Shown: positions 33,101 to 40,550, counted from the stretch's first letter. The stretch: DNA of 42,166 bases from Microbacterium sp. (GCA_003524435.1 DQHP01000080.1:1-42166), one strand, 5' to 3'. Notes: generated by a model not told the origin, from the letters alone. Numbers and translations: made by a program.

Positions 33101-33679
33101 CTCTCGCGTGGAGTCATTCAGATGCATTCCGAACACACAGAGCTCTGGAGATTCGCCAATATGGACCCCGGCCGCGATCAGAGTCCATCCCTGCCCTCGG
33201 TAGAAGCGCTGAGCGTCGTCAGCCTCACTGTATGCGCTTAAAACAGCCGTGGAGTAAGGGATGTCTTCGAGCAACGAGCTCAGAAGCGCAGACGCGATTC
33301 CACTTCGTCGGTGCGAAGCAGAGGTCGCCAACTCGACAACAGCGAATGTCTTCTCGTCGAACCATTCTTCCGCGTCGTCCGGCGTCAGCTGCGCGATGAT
33401 ATTTTCGCGCCACCAATCGCCAGATGGAGTTCCCGCCCCGAGTGCGAGGCCCAGGACCTCAGTCTGATTCCAGGCCAGCATCAGCCGGAAGTCGGGTTTG
33501 GCGCTCGAATAGCGAGCGACCCGATCAAAGAAAGATGCTCGGCTCGCTTCTGGGTCCTCGTCGTAGGGCGGTTCTGTGAAAGCAGTCACGTACAACTCGG
33601 CGGCTGCGTGAAGCTCCTGTTGTCTGCCTGACCACGCACGGATCTGTACAGAAGGTTGGCTTGGGTGTTCGCGACTCAC
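33098..33679 (-). CDS. GNAT family N-acetyltransferase
   Basis: A 193-residue single-domain acetyltransferase. The acetyl-CoA loop is ATSASHRRSGIASALLSSLL (about residues 127-146), followed by the C-terminal motif YSEADDAQRFYRGQGWTLI. The substrate is unknown. The GTG start at 33679 follows a -10-like box by 6 bases. It is divergent from the ACR3-like transporter, and the 52 bases between must serve both. The MFS gene downstream starts 9 bases after its stop. Confidence 0.9.
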   Translation of the reverse strand: MSREHPSQPSVQIRAWSGRQQELHAAAELYVTAFTEPPYDEDPEASRASFFDRVARYSSAKPDFRLMLAWNQTEVLGLALGAGTPSGDWWRENIIAQLTPDDAEEWFDEKTFAVVELATSASHRRSGIASALLSSLLEDIPYSTAVLSAYSEADDAQRFYRGQGWTLIAAGVHIGESPELCVFGMHLNDSTRE

Positions 33680-33685
33680 GCGCCG

Positions 33686-33691
33686 AGCATA
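33686..33691 (-). promoter_or_regulatory. Candidate -10 box for leaderless GNAT transcript
   Basis: On the minus strand TATGCT ends 6 bases before the GTG at 33679, with no ribosome site in the gap. Confidence 0.5.
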
Positions 33692-33731
33692 TCGGTCTCA
33701 TCAGGCCGGCGCAGGCTGAGACACTTACGAG

Positions 33732-34700
33732 GTGATGAAAGCCAGGCTCGAGCGACATCAGGTGTGGTGCTATCTCGTCGCTGTCGGAGTCGGTCTGCTG
33801 GTGGGGACGTTCGCGCCCGGCTCAGCCGCGGTATTCGAAGTCGCAGTATGGCCAGTCTTGGCGCTGCTTCTGTTCGTCACTTTCGTGCAGATGCCGTTGG
33901 ACCGTATGGCTGAGGCATTCAAAGATGTCAGGTTCCTCGTAGCCGCATTGCTCGGAAACTTCGTGGTGCTGCCGCTGATGGTGTGGGGTCTTATCCAGTT
34001 TTTCCCTTCTGATGCGGTGATCCGCCTCGGTTTGCTCCTTGTCTTGCTCGTGCCCTGCACTGATTGGTTCATCCCGTTCACCCAATTGGGCAGGGGAGAC
34101 GCTGCGCGCGCGACGGCGATTACGCCGCTCAACATGGTGATGCAGTTGCTGTTGCTGCCCGTGTATCTCTGGCTGATGATGGATGCCGATTTCTCGGTGG
34201 TTTTCACGCCAATGAATCTCTGGCCAGCGTTCCTTGTCGTCCTCCTTCCCCTCGTGGCGGCGACGGCGATTGAAATTTGGTACAAGATGCCAGCGAACCC
34301 AGAACGTGTGCGTGAACATCTTGCATGGGGGCCAGTCCCGTTGCTCAGCCTCGTTGTGTTCATGGTCGCTGCGGCGAACGTCACCGCTGTAGCGGATGAC
34401 TTCGTTGTTGTGCCCGTCGCCGCAGGCGCGTCGCTCGCTTTTCTTATTCTGTCGGCGCTCATTGCGAAGCTCATCAGCGTGGCTCTCCGCTTACCTACCG
34501 TGCAGGGGAGAACCCTCGCGTTCAGCTTTGGTACGCGCAACTCGTTCGTCGTTTTGCCCGTTGCGCTCGCATTGCCGGAGGGGTGGGAGATCGCATCGGT
34601 CATCGTCGTCTTGCAGTCATTGGTGGAGCTTCTCGCGATGATCTTGTACATCTGGTTCGTGCCGCGCGTGCTGTTCCGCGGCCGAAGTATGACTCCCTGA
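33732..34700 (+). CDS. ACR3/bile acid-sodium symporter family transporter (arsenic resistance-like)
   Basis: A 322-residue membrane protein with about ten hydrophobic segments. The segment-4 motif LLVLLVPCTDWFIPFTQLG carries the cysteine expected in ACR3-type arsenite carriers. A second conserved part reads FGTRNSFVVLPVALALP in segment 9. The start is GTG at 33732 or ATG at 33735, just after ACGAGG. No arsR, arsC or arsenate reductase gene lies nearby, so an arsenite role is not supported by context and another anion or organic solute is possible. Confidence 0.82.
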   Translation: MMKARLERHQVWCYLVAVGVGLLVGTFAPGSAAVFEVAVWPVLALLLFVTFVQMPLDRMAEAFKDVRFLVAALLGNFVVLPLMVWGLIQFFPSDAVIRLGLLLVLLVPCTDWFIPFTQLGRGDAARATAITPLNMVMQLLLLPVYLWLMMDADFSVVFTPMNLWPAFLVVLLPLVAATAIEIWYKMPANPERVREHLAWGPVPLLSLVVFMVAAANVTAVADDFVVVPVAAGASLAFLILSALIAKLISVALRLPTVQGRTLAFSFGTRNSFVVLPVALALPEGWEIASVIVVLQSLVELLAMILYIWFVPRVLFRGRSMTP

Positions 34701-34780
34701 TCAACCTGGCCTAAGTCCATTCACGATTCAAAATGACTTGCAGAGACGTGCCGAGTTGAGCCGGCAGAAAGCATTGACCG

Positions 34781-34786
34781 TACGCT
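34781..34786 (+). promoter_or_regulatory. Candidate -10 box before the Nudix remnant
   Basis: TACGCT ends 6 bases before the ATG at 34793. The promoter thus seems intact although the gene is cut. Confidence 0.4.
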
Positions 34787-34792
34787 GAGGAT

Positions 34793-34978
34793 ATGCCGAT
34801 CTCTCCGTATATCCGGTCGTTGCGCGAGCGCATCAGTCACGATTTATTGCTGCTTCCTGCCGTCACAGCGGTGATCCGTGACGATATCGGCCGGATCCTT
34901 CTCGCCCGCCCCCGGGGCGAGGACCAATGGGCGCTTATCGGCGGCGGCCTGGCCGATGCTGAATCGGCGTTGGAGTAA
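34793..34978 (+). pseudogene. Truncated Nudix hydrolase
   Basis: Only 61 codons remain. The start LRERISHDLLLLPAVTAVI, then RDDIGRILLARPRGEDQWALIGGG, is a clean Nudix N-terminus. The frame stops within the Nudix box: the GX5E half is present in GGLADAE, but the REUXEEXGU half that binds the metal is missing. Full-length relatives have about 150-170 residues. The following 300 bases do not continue the domain in any frame I can read, so this is a deletion or insertion remnant. Confidence 0.75.
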
Positions 34979-35277
34979 CGCGTCAGGTAGCTAAACGGGC
35001 ATTCCTGGTCCGTTCGGTTCTCTGTCGCCGATGGGCGTGCACGTTTAGCGAGCTAGGGGGAGGGGCGCGTGGTCACCTACTTCACTATTCGCGGGGTCAA
35101 CGCGTCCAGAGCTCCGTGGCTATCGGCAGGCAACCTCATCTGCACGAGTCTAGGACAGGGCACAATGGCCCATGTCACCCAAGATTGCCCGCGCACCCGA
35201 GTCGTCAAGGGTGAACATCTCACCCTTGACGACTCGGCCTGATCGCGCGGGAGAGCGCAGGTGGATGTCGGCGGCCG
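34979..35277. other. Non-coding stretch after the Nudix remnant
   Basis: No recognisable gene. It holds a 17-bp inverted repeat (see 35198-35236), a looser pair GCTAAACG (34990) and CGTTTAGC (35042), and a 57-codon frame at 35069-35242 that starts with GTG after AGGGGGAGGGG. That frame matches no family I know, and its 3' end is made of the inverted repeat, so I doubt that it is a gene. Confidence 0.5.
35198..35236. repeat. Perfect 17-bp inverted repeat with 5-base loop
   Basis: CGAGTCGTCAAGGGTGA is followed by ACATC and then its exact reverse complement. It begins 42 bases beyond the ABC permease stop on the minus strand. There is no T run on either side, so it is not a standard intrinsic terminator, though it could still stop or stabilise the permease transcript. 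Confidence 0.9.
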
Positions 35278-35919
35278 TCACAGCTCCCGAGTGCGATAGA
35301 GCCGCGCAGAGACGACGATTGCGCAGATGATCCCGAGGATGCCGATCAGCACACCGACTCCGCTGATCGCAGCGACGGACACTTGTTCGAAAGCCTCCTG
35401 AACAGGAGTGAGTGTGCCTGTCGTCTGCAGAAGCCAGGCGATGCCCGCTACGGCGAATGCTGGGGTGTAAGCCATCAGACGCCCCCGCGTGTAGCCGATA
35501 CGGAAGAGCACGGGGAGCTGGAGTGCCATTGACAGCCCGACGAACGCCAACGCGAGGGTGTGGGCAATGAGCAGCACTTCAGTGTCGGTCTGCCCACCCC
35601 GCACCATGGCGCTGATGACAGTGACGACCGTCGCCAGCACTGCTGCCACGAGGTAGTACGCGATGATCGACAGCGTGCGTCCGATCACAACGGTGCTACG
35701 AGAAACCGGCAGCACTCCGTAGAGAGTGTCCAAGCGCCCGCGCTCATCTCCTAGGAACGGCGCCGACACCATCAATGAGGTGACGAGAGCCGATGCGACG
35801 ATTGCCATCCCAGGGACAGGTAGAAGCACGCCCACAACGACGACAAAGAGCAAGGTGAGGGTGGTCTGCGTGCGGGGGAACCAGGAGGACAGGTCCAGTC
35901 GGGTAAATGCGGCGATCAT
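35278..35919 (-). CDS. ABC-2 type permease of a gntR-ABC operon
   Basis: A 213-residue membrane protein with six hydrophobic segments (about 17-35, 38-55, 80-102, 115-135, 150-166, 180-203). The loop FLGDERGRLDTLYGVLPVSRSTVVIGR is the mark of the small ABC-2 permeases (ABC2_membrane_2-like) in YtrA-type operons. Its ATG overlaps the ATPase stop by four bases. It is the third gene of gntR-ATPase-permease. The exported compound is unknown; relatives respond to cell-wall antibiotics. Confidence 0.87.
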   Translation of the reverse strand: MIAAFTRLDLSSWFPRTQTTLTLLFVVVVGVLLPVPGMAIVASALVTSLMVSAPFLGDERGRLDTLYGVLPVSRSTVVIGRTLSIIAYYLVAAVLATVVTVISAMVRGGQTDTEVLLIAHTLALAFVGLSMALQLPVLFRIGYTRGRLMAYTPAFAVAGIAWLLQTTGTLTPVQEAFEQVSVAAISGVGVLIGILGIICAIVVSARLYRTREL

Positions 35920-36767
35920 GCGGCGACCTCCCGCCGCTGGGACGCGAGGTGGATAACGATGTCGTCGATGCTTGCCGAATCGATGATCACCTCCGGGCCG
36001 AATGCTGCAGAGTCAGACATTCGGATCAGGGCAGACCATTGCTCCCCCGAGCGTTCCAAACTTATGAAGGGGGCGGTGGGGGCGAGTCCGGAGCCCCGGG
36101 CCATCGCGAACTCCTCAGCAGCGTCGAGAAGTGCACCCTGATAGGCGATCTGACCATCGACGAGCACGACGAGCTCGTCGGCGAGGCTGTCGAGATCCGT
36201 AGTGATGTGGGTCGAGAACAACACAGTATGGGACGGATCAAGCATGAACTCTCGGATGAGGTCCCCGATGTTTCGGCGACTAGCCGGATCAAGGCCGCTG
36301 GACGGCTCGTCTAGGATCAGCAGCTCAGGGGACTGCGCGAGCGCCACGGCAAGCGAGCACTTCACGCCTTGCCCTCGCGACAGGTCGCCTAAGCGCTGAC
36401 CCGGCGGCACCGAGAGGCGGTCAAGCAACTCGCTGAATCGATCGCTGTTCCACCCTGGGTAGAACGGTGCGAGACGTCGCCCGAGTGAATTCACGCGCCA
36501 CTCCGGGGCTGCGGTCGGTTGATCGAGGACGATGCCGGTGCGCGCGAGCGCCTGCGGTGCGCCCGCAGGACGCCCGAACACTTCGACCCCGCCAGATTCG
36601 GGAACCAGCAGACCGAGCAGAGCGCGAATGACCGTGGTCTTCCCAGCTCCGTTGGGGCCTACAAGGCCGACGACGGTTCCGCGAGAAAGTGTGAGCGAGA
36701 CGCCGTCGACTTCGAAGGTTGGCCGTCGGACGTGCAGGTCCGTGATCTTTGCCACGTAATCAGTCAT
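35916..36767 (-). CDS. ABC transporter ATP-binding protein of a gntR-ABC operon
   Basis: A 283-residue ATPase. Walker A is GPNGAGKTT (residues 37-45), the signature is LSRGQGVKCSLAVALAQSP, and Walker B is LLILDEPSSGLDPASR with His in LFSTHITTDL. I chose the ATG at 36767, which follows GGAG on the minus strand and overlaps the gntR end by 8 bases; a start 6 codons upstream is possible but lacks such a site. The C-terminal ~70 residues form a beta-rich tail as in YtrB-like proteins. Confidence 0.92.
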   Translation of the reverse strand: MTDYVAKITDLHVRRPTFEVDGVSLTLSRGTVVGLVGPNGAGKTTVIRALLGLLVPESGGVEVFGRPAGAPQALARTGIVLDQPTAAPEWRVNSLGRRLAPFYPGWNSDRFSELLDRLSVPPGQRLGDLSRGQGVKCSLAVALAQSPELLILDEPSSGLDPASRRNIGDLIREFMLDPSHTVLFSTHITTDLDSLADELVVLVDGQIAYQGALLDAAEEFAMARGSGLAPTAPFISLERSGEQWSALIRMSDSAAFGPEVIIDSASIDDIVIHLASQRREVAA

Positions 36768-37137
36768 CTTTACTCCAAGTCTCATCGAGGTGGTTGTGGA
36801 TGTCGGTCAGACTCAATCGGGCTTGTCGAGCGGCGATCACGACCTCGCGCAGCGTGTCATCCACCCGTGCGCGTAGCGCCGCCGATGCGATCCCGGGCTC
36901 GACATCCAAGACCACGAAGCCGCGACCGTGCTCGCTGTGCACGAGCCCCTCCGCAACGAGGTCGTTGTATGCGCGGGTAACGGTGATGACGCTCACGCGG
37001 AGGTCCGCGGCAAGCTGCCGCAGTGACGGCAGAGTCTGCCCAGGCTGCACCTCACCCGAAAGGATCGATGAGCGCACCTGTCTCCTGATCTGCTCGTAGA
37101 TCGGCGTAGCCGAGGCCGTCGACACCACAACTCGCAT
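36760..37137 (-). CDS. GntR family regulator, YtrA subfamily
   Basis: A 125-residue repressor-type protein. The winged helix has TPIYEQIRRQVRSSIL, then LPSLRQLAADLRVSVITVTR, then LVHSEHGRGFVV (residues 11-76). Only a short helical C-terminal dimer domain follows, which defines YtrA. I chose the ATG at 37137, 4 bases after GGGAG, and not an upstream start whose added residues look non-native. It heads the operon with the ABC genes and probably represses it through the dyad at 37148-37171. Confidence 0.93.
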   Translation of the reverse strand: MRVVVSTASATPIYEQIRRQVRSSILSGEVQPGQTLPSLRQLAADLRVSVITVTRAYNDLVAEGLVHSEHGRGFVVLDVEPGIASAALRARVDDTLREVVIAARQARLSLTDIHNHLDETWSKDD

Positions 37138-37147
37138 CGCACTCCCA

Positions 37148-37171
37148 ACTGTTCTTGTGATTAATAACAGT
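37148..37171. promoter_or_regulatory. Candidate YtrA-type operator and promoter
   Basis: ACTGTT and AACAGT face each other across 12 bases, 10 bases upstream of the gntR ATG. The centre is AT-rich in a GC-rich genome and contains TTATTAAT on the minus strand, a possible -10 box. A repressor bound here would block its own promoter. Confidence 0.5.
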
Positions 37172-37253
37172 AGATCACTTTTGCGGGTGATGCGAATTGC
37201 GATCCGCAGACCGCCGCGCACGGCTACGCGACGTAAGCCGGTGCGTGCCCTAG

Positions 37254-38234
37254 TTATTCAGGCATTCCTGAGTACCCACTCGGTGTGACCCAAACGTGAG
37301 CGGTCACGACCTTTCGTCCACTTTCCTGCGCATTGCGCAGGGATGGGACGTTGTCGGGGTGGATGTGGCCCCACAGCAGATCGTTTGGGTTCGCAGGAAC
37401 CTCCCTGCACAGCCGTTGTAGTGCAGCGATGCCTATCTGCTGTCCGCGATGAGCTGAGTCGATCACGATCTCTTGCATGCAAAAACCAGTGAATCCGTAG
37501 GCATCTTCGCGTTCCGCAGCGACGATACCCGCTGAGGTGCCGCCCACCAAGATGTCGAAGAGGAGACCTTCTTCAGCTGCATCCGCTAACGAGTTGGCAT
37601 CGGCGGGTGTGGCCCATTGATCGAGCTGAGGTCGCGATGGGGTGAGCTCTGCGTAGATAGCGGCGACACGTTGCGCTGCTCGTTCAGGGTCACACCTTTC
37701 GAGTTTGACATCGTCGTACCGGTGGGCGAGCGGCTGATCAAGCATCTCCGCCACTGGTCGCGCGACGATAAGTAGATCCGGTGTCGCGTTCCCAGCATCC
37801 ACGACAGAATCTGCAAGGGTCAGGAATCGCTCGTCAGGGGAAGGCAGGTTCACACGCAAGCACAGGGGTGAAAAATCATCGAAGTGCGCCAAAACTGCGC
37901 TGAGCGCCGCGATCCCTTCCGGATTCGGTGCCAGCGATGTCGCAAGGACGTCCACGAAGGGTTTTTCGATGTCTTGCCCACGGAATCGAATACCTACGAT
38001 CGCCCAATGGCCATCCGCCAGCTCAACTCGCCTGTTCGCCCACGCCAGAGGATCCTGGATCGGAAGCTGAACCATGTCGCGGAACTGCCCGCCCCATTCG
38101 GCATCTCCCACGAGTGCGAGGCTTGGTTCCAGCCACTCTGCCAAGTTCTCCCGCCACCTCGGCGACCAGTCCTTGATCTGTGAAGAGGTCCATCTTGCAG
38201 CGGCTTCGATTGTGTCTACAGCAGGCGTTGTCAT
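37254..38234 (-). CDS. GNAT family N-acetyltransferase
   Basis: A 326-residue protein whose C-terminal part is a GNAT domain. The acetyl-CoA loop is IDSAHRGQQIGIAALQRL near residue 260, followed by GHIHPDNVPSLRNAQESGR, the usual Asn-x-x-Ser pattern. The N-terminal ~190 residues form a separate domain with no motif I know. The ATG at 38234 lies 8 bases after a TAGGCT box. The substrate is unknown. About 100 bases separate its end from the GntR dyad. Confidence 0.88.
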   Translation of the reverse strand: MTTPAVDTIEAAARWTSSQIKDWSPRWRENLAEWLEPSLALVGDAEWGGQFRDMVQLPIQDPLAWANRRVELADGHWAIVGIRFRGQDIEKPFVDVLATSLAPNPEGIAALSAVLAHFDDFSPLCLRVNLPSPDERFLTLADSVVDAGNATPDLLIVARPVAEMLDQPLAHRYDDVKLERCDPERAAQRVAAIYAELTPSRPQLDQWATPADANSLADAAEEGLLFDILVGGTSAGIVAAEREDAYGFTGFCMQEIVIDSAHRGQQIGIAALQRLCREVPANPNDLLWGHIHPDNVPSLRNAQESGRKVVTAHVWVTPSGYSGMPE

Positions 38235-38242
38235 CGGGGGAG

Positions 38243-38248
38243 AGCCTA
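38243..38248 (-). promoter_or_regulatory. Candidate -10 box before the long GNAT gene
   Basis: On the minus strand TAGGCT ends 8 bases before the ATG at 38234, one base longer than in the other cases. The spacer is C-rich, with no ribosome site. Confidence 0.35.
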
Positions 38249-38322
38249 TCAACGCCGTACAGCGATCCTCGCGCGGCCGGTCAGGGGAGGGGCCCGTGAT
38301 TATGCACCTCTACGCACGCGCG

Positions 38323-39216
38323 TTAGTCGCGTAGCTGGAGCTCGGCGACGACCTTGATTACCTGAGCGCGGCTATTATCGCTGAGTCCGAGAACGGGCCG
38401 GGGGAGGCAGCCGGCGGCCACCAGGCCCAGATGTTCCGCAACTGCCGCTATAACGCGGAGACTGCCGTACTCGGCGAACAATGCCCAGAGCGGCTGGAGC
38501 CGTTCTGATGCTGCGCGTGCATCGGCAGCATGTCCGGTACTCGCTGCTCGGGTGATCCGTTGCGCGAGGGCGGGGAGCGTGCCGCCGATGGCGGAGTACC
38601 ACGCGTCGCACCCGGCATTCAGTCCCGTCGCAGCTGAGGCATCCCCGGATACCCCGATGGTCACTGTTTCCGGGATGTAATCACGGATGCCAGACACGCG
38701 CGATGCTGCGGCCACAGGATCGGCGGGGACACCAGGAATTTTGATGGATGCTACGCGGGGGAGCGCAGCCACCCTGGCGTATAGGTCATCAGAGAATGTT
38801 ACGTGCGTGGTGCCGGGGTTGTCGTAGACAACCAGCGGTACCGATAGGCCCGCGCTGACGTCTTCGAAGAGCGCGAACACCTCATCGTCCACGAGTTTTT
38901 GGTACGTGACCGGCGCCAACAACACCGCTGATGCGCCCGCCTCTTGGGCGTCGTCAGCAAGGCGCTGGACGAGGGAAGTGCGCAGAGCACCGATGCCAAC
39001 CATGACAGGAACGCCCTCAGCGAGCTGCACCGTTGCCCGGGCGACCCGTGCGCGCTCTTGACGGCTGAGATACATGTACGAGCCGGTAGAGCCCAGCGCC
39101 GTGATCGAGTCAACCTCAGCGGCTACCAGCCGGCGAATCAGGCCCGCATAGGCCGCCTCGTCGAAGGTGTCATCGCGAAATGGGGTGAGCGGGAATGCGC
39201 TGAGACCGGTGAACAT
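38323..39216 (-). CDS. Dihydrodipicolinate synthase family aldolase
   Basis: A 297-residue TIM-barrel class I aldolase. The Schiff-base Lys159 is in ASIKIPG and the partner Tyr131 in VVYDNPG, equal to Lys161 and Tyr133 of E. coli DapA. The pyruvate loop reads GSTGSYMYLS instead of the DapA-like GTTGE, so the second substrate is probably not aspartate semialdehyde. N-acetylneuraminate, keto-deoxy-sugar or another family activity is possible. I chose the ATG at 39216, just after GGGAGGG. An inverted repeat 42 bases upstream may control it. No pathway genes lie beside it. Confidence 0.88.
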   Translation of the reverse strand: MFTGLSAFPLTPFRDDTFDEAAYAGLIRRLVAAEVDSITALGSTGSYMYLSRQERARVARATVQLAEGVPVMVGIGALRTSLVQRLADDAQEAGASAVLLAPVTYQKLVDDEVFALFEDVSAGLSVPLVVYDNPGTTHVTFSDDLYARVAALPRVASIKIPGVPADPVAAASRVSGIRDYIPETVTIGVSGDASAATGLNAGCDAWYSAIGGTLPALAQRITRAASTGHAADARAASERLQPLWALFAEYGSLRVIAAVAEHLGLVAAGCLPRPVLGLSDNSRAQVIKVVAELQLRD

Positions 39217-39257
39217 GCATCCCTCCCAATGGATCACGTACCGATGATCGTACCTTG

Positions 39258-39280
39258 TTGACCACGCTGGGCTTGGTCAA
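39258..39280. promoter_or_regulatory. Inverted repeat upstream of the aldolase (operator candidate)
   Basis: TTGACCA and TGGTCAA face each other across 9 bases, 42 bases before the aldolase ATG. The outer arm also contains a TTGACC that resembles a -35 box on the minus strand, with TACGAT further down (22 bases apart, too far for a standard pair). Confidence 0.5.
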
Positions 39281-39327
39281 CAGAGGAGAGCATTCTTGAC
39301 CTCTCCACTGCCCTGGGTGTCTGGTGA

Positions 39328-39639
39328 TCACTTTCCGCTTCGAAGACGCAGCGCCCCTCCGACGAGGCGCGGACCGGGCGCGGCGAGATCGGGGTCGTCG
39401 CCACCGAGGCGGCCTATCAGGGTCGCGGTGTCGCGACCGCGTTGCTGCGTCATCTGTTGGCACTGCCCGAGTATCGCGAGTACGTGCTCGAGGACATCAA
39501 AGACACCAGTACACCAGCCCTCGGGCTTTACACCAAGCTCGGCTTCACGATCTACAAGCGTCGGAAGGTGCGCTTCGCCCGACACGCCGGATTCACCGAG
39601 CTCGTGTCGATGAAGCTCGTGCACGCACCTGCGGCGTAG
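39328..39639 (+). pseudogene. GNAT acetyltransferase remnant (C-terminal part)
   Basis: From about 39358 the frame reads SDEARTGRGEIGVVATEA, then AYQGRGVATALLRHLL (acetyl-CoA loop), then DTSTPALGLYTKLGFTIYKRR (motif B), and stops normally at 39639. The N-terminal half of the domain is missing: a TGA stands at 39325 in the same frame and no good start follows it. A TTG at 39442 is the first possible start but lies inside the cofactor loop. Hence a 5'-truncated gene. Confidence 0.65.
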
Positions 39640-39661
39640 CCGCCGGACGATCACCGGCGGC
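39639..39661. terminator. GC-rich hairpin after the GNAT remnant
   Basis: GCCGCCGG and CCGGCGGC pair over a 7-base loop right at the stop codon. There is no T run. It may be the old terminator of the lost gene or may serve the opposite gene. Confidence 0.45.
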
Positions 39662-39731
39662 GGTCTGACCTGTCTCGGTCCGCGGATGCCGCGATCTCTC
39701 TCAGAGCATCGTGCACCAGCAACGGGTTCGG

Positions 39732-40538
39732 TTATCGCATTGAGTCCAATGCTCTGATTACAAACTCGTGTGTGTCTGTGTCGGCCGCAGCCACGAGGCC
39801 ATGATCGCCGGTGTGTATCGTGCCGCCAGCCAGGTTCGTGACGATCGCCCCTGATGCCTGGCACAATGCGATCCCGGCAGCCCAATGCACGTTGCGACGG
39901 AGATCACCGCCGGTGACATACGCCGCTTGCTGGCCGGAAGCGACCCAGGACAGCGCCAACGTGGTTGACAGGCATCGAGGGCTCATCCGTGCCCGTAACG
40001 ACTCGTTGAACAAGAACTGGGCGGCAATCGCTCCTGGGTACTGACTCTCGAGATTGAGAGTCAGTAGATTCGATGACGAAGACGGAGCGAGGGGTTTCAC
40101 ACCCGCTTCCTCGTTGTCAGCGTCAACGCACTGCCACGTTCTCACGCCGTCGGTGCTGAATACCTGCCTGGCCGCGACGTCCACGACTGCCGCAGCGGTT
40201 GTGATGCCGTTGACCTCCAACGCAACGTTAACCGCGAACAAGGGGAGACCTGCTGCGAAGTTCAGAGTGCCGCAAATGGGGTCCACCAGCCAGCACCTCT
40301 CGGCATCACCGGTGATCCCCAACTCTTCACCGAGAATCGCATCGTCGGGCCGATCCTGCGCGAGCACCGCACGGATCGCACGCTCTGCTTCTAAATCCGC
40401 TTCAGTGGTGACGTCAACGCCTGCATGATGAATTGCAGGAACGACGGTGCGGAATCGCGAACGAGCAACAGAGGCTCCGGCGCGTGCCGCGCGCACCGCA
40501 ACGTCGATATCACGGACTTCCAGGTCAGTGTCTGTCAT
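39732..40538 (-). CDS. Inositol monophosphatase family protein with altered metal ligands
   Basis: A 268-residue protein of the IMPase/FBPase fold: VTTEADLEAERAI, the GEE segment ILGEELG (Glu71, Glu72), WLVDPICGTLNFAAG and NVHWAAGIALCQASGA. Two metal-binding aspartates of the family are changed: the second Asp of DPxDGT is Cys89, and the Asp of the WDxAAG segment is His218. Asp86 and Glu71 remain. It may be a variant enzyme, bind another metal or be non-catalytic. The ATG at 40538 lies 6 bases after TATGCT. Confidence 0.85.
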   Translation of the reverse strand: MTDTDLEVRDIDVAVRAARAGASVARSRFRTVVPAIHHAGVDVTTEADLEAERAIRAVLAQDRPDDAILGEELGITGDAERCWLVDPICGTLNFAAGLPLFAVNVALEVNGITTAAAVVDVAARQVFSTDGVRTWQCVDADNEEAGVKPLAPSSSSNLLTLNLESQYPGAIAAQFLFNESLRARMSPRCLSTTLALSWVASGQQAAYVTGGDLRRNVHWAAGIALCQASGAIVTNLAGGTIHTGDHGLVAAADTDTHEFVIRALDSMR

Positions 40539-40544
40539 GTTGGG

Positions 40545-40550
40545 AGCATA
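40545..40550 (-). promoter_or_regulatory. Candidate -10 box for leaderless IMPase-like gene
   Basis: On the minus strand TATGCT, within the longer AT run TATATATGCT, ends 6 bases before the ATG, with no ribosome site. Confidence 0.5.

Noticed and set aside
33770..34720. 316-codon minus-strand frame over the ACR3-like gene
   Set aside because: Ser/Thr/Arg-rich shadow with no membrane or enzyme motif; the plus-strand frame has regular hydrophobic segments.
35069..35242. 57-codon plus-strand frame after a purine-rich stretch
   Set aside because: No family match; the 3' third is made of the perfect inverted repeat. Kept only as a remark in the non-coding entry.
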